Shown: positions 24,517-31,126 of the stretch, piece after piece
How the letters are laid out: the number at the start of each line of letters is the position of its first letter
Numbering within the stretch: the first letter of the stretch is position 1
Source of the DNA: Hippea sp.
GTDB lineage: Bacteria > Campylobacterota_A > Desulfurellia > Desulfurellales > Hippeaceae
Direction of reading: 5' to 3'
Assembly (NCBI GenBank): GCA_015486705.1
Contig: WFRG01000075.1
Coordinates: 1 to 31,126 of the forward strand
DNA length: 31,126 bases
The notes under the pieces: model-generated
Databases searched by the model: none
What the model was told of the DNA's origin: nothing
What the model saw: the letters and a program-made list of their open reading frames with translations, nothing else
Translations under genes and position numbers: made by a program

Positions 24517-24544
24517 GACAATACAAACGCTATAAGATTATAAC
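24515..24544 (+). promoter_or_regulatory. Candidate promoter for the argD-alaS run
   Basis: A perfect TTGACA (24515-24520) is followed after 18 bases by TATAAC (24539-24544). The -35 element directly abuts, and shares two bases with, the T tract of the nuoN terminator. A further TATAAG lies at 24545-24550. The leader would be about 20-25 bases. Confidence 0.6.
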
Positions 24545-24573
24545 TATAAGCAAAATAATGTAAGAGGCGGGTG

Positions 24574-25746
24574 ATGGATAGTATTTTTAAAAAATCTGAT
24601 ATGTATACGATGAACAACTATAAACGCTTCAAGGTGGCTTTTGAGCGGGGCAAGGGGATGTACCTATACTCCTATGATGGAAAGGAGTACCTCGATTTCT
24701 TGGCGGGTATAGCGGTGAATATTCTGGGTCACAGCCATGAGGTTGTCGTAAATGCCATTAAGGAGCAGGCTGAAAAGCTGTTGCATGTGTCGAATTTGTA
24801 CTACATCAAAGAGCAGGCCGATTTGGCAGAGTTACTTGTAAAGCACTCGTGTTGCGACAGGGCTTTCTTCTGTAACAGCGGCGCAGAGGCCAATGATACG
24901 GCTTTAAAGATTGCACGAAAATGGGGAAGCGATAAGGGCAAATACAGGATTTTGAGTTTTAAAAACTCGTTTCACGGCAGAACTATTGCAACACTGGCTT
25001 TAACGGGTCAGACAAAGTACCAAGAGGGTTTTGGTCCATTCCCTGAAGGTTTTGATTACATAGAGTTCAATGACTTCGAGGATTTTAAAAACAAAGTCGA
25101 TGATAAGACAGTTGGTATTTTTGTTGAGTTTGTTCAAGGTGAAGGCGGTATAAATGTTGCAGATAAGGACTTTATTGAGGATGTTTATAGATTCTGCAAG
25201 GATAACAACATGCTGTTCATAGTGGATGAGATACAATCGGGTATGGGCAGAACGGGAAAACTGTTTGCCTATGAGTTCTACGATGTTGAACCGGATATAA
25301 TAACATCGGCAAAGGGTATCGCAGCGGGCCTGCCAATGGGTGTTGTACTTGCAAAAGACGATGTCGCAAGTGTTATGGGTTTTGGTTCCCATGGATCAAC
25401 CTTTGGCGGAAATCCGTTTGTGAGCTTTGTTGCATGTAGGGTTTTGGATTTTGTTTTGAATAGTGGCTTGATAAAAAATGCCAAACAAATGGGTGAATAC
25501 TTACTTGATAGACTAAAAGAAGTAGCAGAAGGTAGTGACAAAGTGGAAAACGTTGAGGGTTTGGGCTTAATGGTGGGGATCAAGTTTAAGGATAAAGGGA
25601 TGGTTGACGATATTGTAAGTAAGGCATTTGAAAGTGGAATTTTGGTGGGAAAAGCCGGAGAAAGAACAGTGAGGCTTGAGCCGCCATTGATTGTTGAAAA
25701 GAGCCATATTGATGTGGTTGCCGAATTTTTCAGGCGTAATTTATGA
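24574..25746 (+). CDS. argD: Acetylornithine / class III aminotransferase ArgD
   Basis: This PLP enzyme is expected to convert N-acetylglutamate semialdehyde to N-acetylornithine in arginine synthesis, possibly also acting on succinyl-diaminopimelate intermediates. The 390-residue protein shows FFCNSGAEANDTALKIAR (98-115, phosphate contact), SFHGRT (132-137), the PLP-ring aspartate D218 in IVDEIQSGMGRTG and the Schiff-base lysine K247 in TSAKGIAAGLPMG. These fit ArgD closely. The ATG at 24574 is chosen over the GTG at 24571; both use the AAGAGGCGG site. Ornithine or other omega-aminotransferases are alternatives, since no arg genes adjoin it. It overlaps pgpA by 4 bases. Confidence 0.9.
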   Translation: MDSIFKKSDMYTMNNYKRFKVAFERGKGMYLYSYDGKEYLDFLAGIAVNILGHSHEVVVNAIKEQAEKLLHVSNLYYIKEQADLAELLVKHSCCDRAFFCNSGAEANDTALKIARKWGSDKGKYRILSFKNSFHGRTIATLALTGQTKYQEGFGPFPEGFDYIEFNDFEDFKNKVDDKTVGIFVEFVQGEGGINVADKDFIEDVYRFCKDNNMLFIVDEIQSGMGRTGKLFAYEFYDVEPDIITSAKGIAAGLPMGVVLAKDDVASVMGFGSHGSTFGGNPFVSFVACRVLDFVLNSGLIKNAKQMGEYLLDRLKEVAEGSDKVENVEGLGLMVGIKFKDKGMVDDIVSKAFESGILVGKAGERTVRLEPPLIVEKSHIDVVAEFFRRNL

Positions 25747-26207
25747 AATTTTTCAATGAGGACACGATCAATCGATTTTCTGAGCATATAAGCACGGTAT
25801 TTGGCGTAGGTTACACGGCCTATGCTCCAGGGACGATGGGTAGCCTGTTCGGTCTTTTGATATACATGTTCTTAAAGGATGGAACGCTTGCCCTTTATGT
25901 AACAACGGTCGTGGTGCTTTTTGTCGTGGGTGTCTTTGTGAGTGATGTGATGGAACAGATCTACGGTATCAAAGATCCTTCGTTTGTCATTATAGACGAA
26001 GTTGTGGGCATGATGATATGCTTTATTGCAGTTCCCTATACGCCCCTCCTTGCAATTTTAGGTTTTTTGCTTTTTAGGATAATTGACATTTCAAAGATCC
26101 CGCCCCTGAACATTCTTGAAAGGATCGGTGGTGGATTTGGTATAATGATAGACGATGCGGTGGGTGGACTGATGGTGAATATAATTTTGCAGGTGTTATC
26201 AAAATGA
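25743..26207 (+). CDS. pgpA: Phosphatidylglycerophosphatase A
   Basis: PgpA dephosphorylates phosphatidylglycerol phosphate to phosphatidylglycerol at the inner membrane. The 154 residues show the family motifs YAPGTMGSLFG (27-37), DPSFVIIDEVVGM (78-90) with the paired acidic residues, FRIIDISKIPP (111-121) and GGFGIMIDDAVGG (130-142). Hydrophobic helices lie at about 35-45, 50-68 and 92-112. Length is normal. ATGA overlaps join it to argD before and to the cinA-like gene after. Confidence 0.94.
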   Translation: MKFFNEDTINRFSEHISTVFGVGYTAYAPGTMGSLFGLLIYMFLKDGTLALYVTTVVVLFVVGVFVSDVMEQIYGIKDPSFVIIDEVVGMMICFIAVPYTPLLAILGFLLFRIIDISKIPPLNILERIGGGFGIMIDDAVGGLMVNIILQVLSK

Positions 26208-27220
26208 AAACGGCTTTAGTTTTTGTGGGGTTTGGTTCAGATAAAGGGTATGATGATAGCGTATTTTTAAAGTGTGGCGTTGAGATAGGTCTAAAATTCA
26301 CGGTTTTTGATGTGGATAGCTTAAGAGGCATTGCAAGAGTTGCGTTTGAAAATTCAGATGGTGTGATCTTTGTTTACAAAAAAGAAACATGGTCAGATCT
26401 ACAAAAGGTTATGCTCATAGAATTTGAACGTAGTAGTGTATTTGTGGATGAAGCTGTGCCTTACGTTTTGGCTAAGGGTTTTAAAAAGGTTCAAGAGGGC
26501 GTATTTTTTGATTATGCGTACGACAAGCCCATTCTGTTTGTTTCCTGGGATTTGAAGGAAAATATAGATTTCTGCGCATTTCTATCCCACTTTGCCTCAG
26601 GAAGAAGGATTGTAAAGGCTTTTGAGTGTGATACAAGGGATGACAATACGATTTACAGTGATGAGGCTGAGTCCATTTTTTTGGTTGAGCAGAAAGAGAT
26701 TGAAAAGTACAAAGAATTGAAGGGTGTATATACAACGAATGGACAAAGCCCCCAAGAGGCCCTGTTTGAGGTCTTAAAAGATAGGGAAAGGGTAAAGATA
26801 GCTACGGCTGAATCGTGTACTGCGGGTCTCGTTGCAGCAAGAATAGCCGATGTCCCCGGTGTTTCAGACTTTTTGAAGGGCGGCGCGGTTACGTATTCGA
26901 ACAAACTAAAGACGAATGTACTAAAGGTTCAACCTGCAATTCTGAGGAGCGTTGGTGCTGTTAGTGAAGAAACAGCCCAATCGATGGCTCAAGGTGTGAT
27001 TAACCTGACAAATGCCGACTACTCGGTTGCCATAACGGGTATTGCAGGTCCAACGGGCGCAACGAAGGATAAGCCCGTTGGTTTGGTGTACTTTGGTGTT
27101 GCCTCTAAAAACAGGGTTTTGGTTAGGAAAAAGGTCTTTTCAGGAAATAGAAGGCTTGTGAGGGATAAATCTGCAAGGTACGCTATACTTCTGTTGAGGG
27201 AGTTTATCTTGAACTCATGA
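26204..27220 (+). CDS. CinA-like protein: NMN deamidase domain with diverged N-terminal half
   Basis: The C-terminal part (about 185-338) is a clear CinA C-terminal/PncC domain, which deamidates nicotinamide mononucleotide in NAD salvage. It has AESCTAG with the predicted active-site Ser204 (AESCTGG in most members), GGAVTYSNKLK (226-236) and TGIAGPTGATKDKPVGLVYFG (from 278). The N-terminal 180 residues sit where full-length CinA has its MoCF-like pyrophosphatase and KH-like domains. The usual GGLGPT.DD motif is missing, although faint similarity remains (SDGVIFV at 51-57 and a KGVYTTNGQSPQEAL junction at 173-187). Total length is 338 against about 410 for full CinA. It overlaps both neighbours by four bases. 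Confidence 0.88.
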   Translation: MKTALVFVGFGSDKGYDDSVFLKCGVEIGLKFTVFDVDSLRGIARVAFENSDGVIFVYKKETWSDLQKVMLIEFERSSVFVDEAVPYVLAKGFKKVQEGVFFDYAYDKPILFVSWDLKENIDFCAFLSHFASGRRIVKAFECDTRDDNTIYSDEAESIFLVEQKEIEKYKELKGVYTTNGQSPQEALFEVLKDRERVKIATAESCTAGLVAARIADVPGVSDFLKGGAVTYSNKLKTNVLKVQPAILRSVGAVSEETAQSMAQGVINLTNADYSVAITGIAGPTGATKDKPVGLVYFGVASKNRVLVRKKVFSGNRRLVRDKSARYAILLLREFILNS

Positions 27221-27768
27221 GGATTTTTGTAGCCTTTGATATACCCGATACCACAAAATCAAAGATCCTGGACTTAGAACAGTTGATCAGGAAAAGGACA
27301 AATAGGGTTAGACTCACACCCGAAGACAATCTCCATATAACGATCAAATTCTTGGGTGAGCAGCCATTTACTGCGGTGAACAGGATCGTTGAGATTTTGA
27401 GTGAGGAATCAAAAAGGCATGCACCCTTTAAGGTAATGTTGGATAAGGTTGGTGTTTTTAAGGATTTTGTCAATCCGCGCGTTCTTTGGCTCGGAGAAAA
27501 AAACGAGAATTATGTCAATATGAGCTTTAGCATAAATGAGAAGCTCAATATCTTCAGGCCGTCAGATAACGAGCCGTTTTGTCATTTGACTATTGGACGA
27601 ATGAAGTGGATTGAGAAAGATGAACTGTTGGATGTTTTGAAGATAGCAAGGGCTTTTTTAGCTGAGAATATCTTGAGTTTTGATGTGAGCAGTTTTTATT
27701 TATACGAAAGCAAGCTTAATCCAAAGGGTGCTGTATATAAGAGAATAGAAAAATTTGATTTGAGGTGA
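27217..27768 (+). CDS. thpR: RNA 2',3'-cyclic phosphodiesterase ThpR (LigT family)
   Basis: This 2H-family enzyme opens 2',3'-cyclic phosphate ends of RNA and was first described as a 2'-5' RNA ligase. The 183-residue protein has both catalytic H-x-T motifs: H40-I-T42 in [12 protein letters not shown] and H123-L-T125 in FCHLTIGR. It starts [10 protein letters not shown], the standard opening. Its biological substrate here is unknown. The start overlaps the previous gene as ATGA, and recA follows after 4 bases. Neighbouring cinA, thpR and recA is a common bacterial arrangement. Confidence 0.95.
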   Translation: MRIFVAFDIPDTTKSKILDLEQLIRKRTNRVRLTPEDNLHITIKFLGEQPFTAVNRIVEILSEESKRHAPFKVMLDKVGVFKDFVNPRVLWLGEKNENYVNMSFSINEKLNIFRPSDNEPFCHLTIGRMKWIEKDELLDVLKIARAFLAENILSFDVSSFYLYESKLNPKGAVYKRIEKFDLR

Positions 27769-27772
27769 AAAG

Positions 27773-28786
27773 ATGGATGAGAAAAGATTGCAGTCTTTGA
27801 ATATGGCAATATCGAAAATTGAGAAGACCTTTGGCAAAGGCGCCCTGATGAAATTGGGTGAAGTCAAGGCTGTGGATGTGAATGTAGTTCCCACGGGGAT
27901 TCTGTCTTTGGATGTGGCTTTAGGTGTGTGTGGAATACCACGTGGCAGAATTATTGAAATTTACGGACAGGAGTCGAGTGGTAAGACAACGCTTGCCTTG
28001 CATTGCATAGCTGAAGCACAAAAGGAGGGCGGTATAGCTGCGTTTATCGATGCGGAACACGCTTTGGATGTTAATTATGCTGAAAAATTGGGCGTAGATG
28101 TGGATAATCTGCTTGTGAGCCAGCCGGATTCAGGTGAACAGGCACTTGAGATTATTGATACGCTTGTGAGGAGTAATGCCGTTGATTTAATCGTTGTGGA
28201 CTCTGTAGCTGCCCTTACGCCGCAGGCAGAGATTGAAGGTGATATGGGCGATGCCCATGTGGGTTTACAGGCACGTCTCATGAGCCAGGCATTGAGAAAA
28301 TTAACGGGTGCTATCAACAAGTCTAATACATCTATAATATTTTTAAACCAAATTAGGATGAAGATAGGTGTAATGTTTGGAAATCCGGAAACCACAACAG
28401 GTGGTAATGCCTTAAAATTCTATTCTTCCATTAGGATGGAAATAAGAAAGAGTGGTTCTCCTATAAAGACAGGTGGGGAAGCTGTCGGCAATAAAGTCAA
28501 AGTTAAGATTGTTAAAAACAAAGTTGCACCACCTTTTAAAGAAACGGAATTTGATATTATTTACGGTGTAGGTGCTGACAAGATTGGCGACCTTTTAGAT
28601 TTGGCAGTTGCCCACGATATAGTAGAAAAAAGTGGTTCGTGGTTTTCATACGATGGTGAGAGACTTGGACAGGGAAGGGATAACGCTAGAGAATTTTTGA
28701 AGGAAAATCCAGAGATTTTGGATAGGTTGGAAGAAGAGGTCAGGGAAAAGCTGAATTGTAAGAGGAAGGTAGAAGATGAGGATTGA
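27773..28786 (+). CDS. recA: Recombinase RecA
   Basis: RecA polymerises on single-stranded DNA, drives strand exchange and triggers SOS cleavage of LexA. The 337 residues include the Walker A motif GQESSGKT (65-72), [22 protein letters not shown] around the Walker B region, and the DNA-binding loops [13 protein letters not shown] and [15 protein letters not shown]. The acidic C-terminal tail is short. It lies within an operon, 4 bases after thpR, with an AGGTG site. I see no SOS-box-like palindrome directly upstream, so any damage control would have to come from a distant promoter. Confidence 0.98.
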   Translation: MDEKRLQSLNMAISKIEKTFGKGALMKLGEVKAVDVNVVPTGILSLDVALGVCGIPRGRIIEIYGQESSGKTTLALHCIAEAQKEGGIAAFIDAEHALDVNYAEKLGVDVDNLLVSQPDSGEQALEIIDTLVRSNAVDLIVVDSVAALTPQAEIEGDMGDAHVGLQARLMSQALRKLTGAINKSNTSIIFLNQIRMKIGVMFGNPETTTGGNALKFYSSIRMEIRKSGSPIKTGGEAVGNKVKVKIVKNKVAPPFKETEFDIIYGVGADKIGDLLDLAVAHDIVEKSGSWFSYDGERLGQGRDNAREFLKENPEILDRLEEEVREKLNCKRKVEDED

Positions 28787-29845
28787 TAACCTTTTGAAGA
28801 AAGGTTATGAAAATGGAGCGAGCGATATACATTTAAAAGTTGGAACAAGCCCGTTTTTTAGGATAAACGGTTCGATGGTAAAGGTAGAGGATGAAGAGAT
28901 CTTGAAGGAAGAGGACTTTGAGGAGTTTTTAGAAAACGAGGTAATAGATCAATTTCTCGTTGAAAAATTGAGGAATGAAAGGCAGGTTGATATAGGATAC
29001 GGTTTGGGTGGTGTAGGTAGGTTTAGGGTCAACATCTTTTATCAAAGGGGTACGCTTGCCGCTGTTTTTAGGTTTATACCGTTTAACATTCCATCCCTTG
29101 AGGAGTTGCATCTCCCTGATGTTATAAAGACTTTGGCTTTAAAACCGAGGGGCTTGATTTTGGTTACAGGTGTAACGGGAAGTGGGAAATCTACAACGCT
29201 TGCTTGTATAATAGATATAATCAACAAGGAAAAACAGAAGAACATAATAACCATTGAGGATCCAATTGAATATCTACATAAGGATATAAATTCTTCCATA
29301 ATCCAAAGGCAGGTTGGCTACGATGTAAGGACGTTTGCCGAAGGTTTAAGGGGGGCTCTAAGGGAAGACCCGGACGTAATCATGGTTGGTGAGCTGAGGG
29401 ATAGGGAGACTATAACAACAGCTCTTGAGGCGGTTGAGACAGGTCATTTGGTTATGGCTACGATGCATACAAAAGACGCCGTTGAGACGGTAAATAGGAT
29501 AATAGCTGCATTCCCTTTAAATGAGCAGAGAGAGATAAGATTGCAACTTTCAGCAACATTGGAAGCTGTGGTTTCTCAGAGGCTTTTAAAGAGAAAAGAT
29601 GGCAAGGGCATGGTGCCGGCCGTTGAGATAATGATAGCAACAGAGCTTGTTAGGGAAGCTATACTTGAGGCAGAGAAGATGCAGAATATCAGAAGATCCA
29701 TTGAGATAAACAGGGATACGCTGGGCACTCAAACATTTGACCAGTCGCTCCTTGAATTGTACAAGAGCGGCCTTGTCTCCTTTGAAGAGGCCAAAGAAAA
29801 TGCCACAAACCCCAATGACTTTGCATTGATTGCAAAGGGTATAAT

Positions 29846-29849
<4 letters not shown>
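28776..29849 (+). CDS. pilT: PilT-like twitching motility retraction ATPase
   Basis: PilT is the hexameric cytoplasmic ATPase that depolymerises type IV pili. The 357 residues show the N-terminal PAS-like region starting [20 protein letters not shown], Walker [10 protein letters not shown] (132-140), the Asp box near IEDPIEY (160-166), Walker B region [14 protein letters not shown] (196-209) and the His box [11 protein letters not shown] (222-232). The segment where PilT usually has AIRNLIRE reads [17 protein letters not shown], which is diverged. It overlaps recA by 11 bases, and the AGGAAGGT ribosome binding site lies in recA. No pilus structural genes are in the window. Confidence 0.93.

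Positions 29850-31126
<1,277 letters not shown>

Overview
The window reads as a compact, AT-rich bacterial chromosome segment that is almost entirely coding. It has flagellar and chemotaxis genes, a PilT retraction ATPase, a ferredoxin-type electron bifurcation pair and a complex I operon. Together these suggest a small-genome, motile anaerobe of the Desulfurella/Hippea type, or a related deltaproteobacterial or Campylobacterota-like lineage. That placement is inferred from gene content and protein flavour; no rRNA is present to confirm it. No tRNA, rRNA, CRISPR array, insertion sequence or prophage was recognised.

Layout. (1) Positions 1-401, minus strand: the 5' end of an aconitase gene. 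It diverges from cheB across a 91-base gap that holds overlapping, oppositely oriented promoter-like elements. (2) Positions 493-12197, plus strand: a packed run of 13 genes with gaps of at most 30 bases and many overlaps. The order is cheB, fliM, a FliY-like fliN, a CoA-binding protein gene, murA, hisG (short form), a family 4 uracil-DNA glycosylase, a secreted periplasmic-binding-fold protein, aroB, a TPR protein, a small lipoprotein, and the nfnA/nfnB (sudB/sudA) pair. A strong stem-loop terminator follows nfnB. (3) Positions 12372-24484: a promoter and a 12-gene complex I operon, nuoA-B-C-D-G-H-I-J-K-L-M-N, ended by a GC-rich terminator. (4) Positions 24574-31126: a promoter and a second packed run, argD, pgpA, a cinA-like gene, thpR, recA, pilT, recX, alaS. 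alaS runs off the right edge.

How the genes fit together. The nuo cluster has every membrane subunit and the B, C, D, G and I subunits, but no nuoE or nuoF between nuoD and nuoG, where they usually lie. NuoF and NuoE form the NADH-oxidising tip. As encoded here the complex would therefore take electrons from something else, such as reduced ferredoxin, unless E/F genes lie elsewhere. The gene pair directly upstream encodes NfnAB/sulfide dehydrogenase, which links NADH, NADPH and ferredoxin pools, so the neighbourhood looks like a redox-balancing unit.

Most other genes are housekeeping. Features that deserve a second look are the missing nuoEF, the FliY-type switch protein with an altered phosphatase-like motif, a CinA homologue with a strongly diverged N-terminal half, and three envelope-associated or helper proteins of unknown role embedded in the biosynthetic run. 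No clearly new multi-gene system was found.
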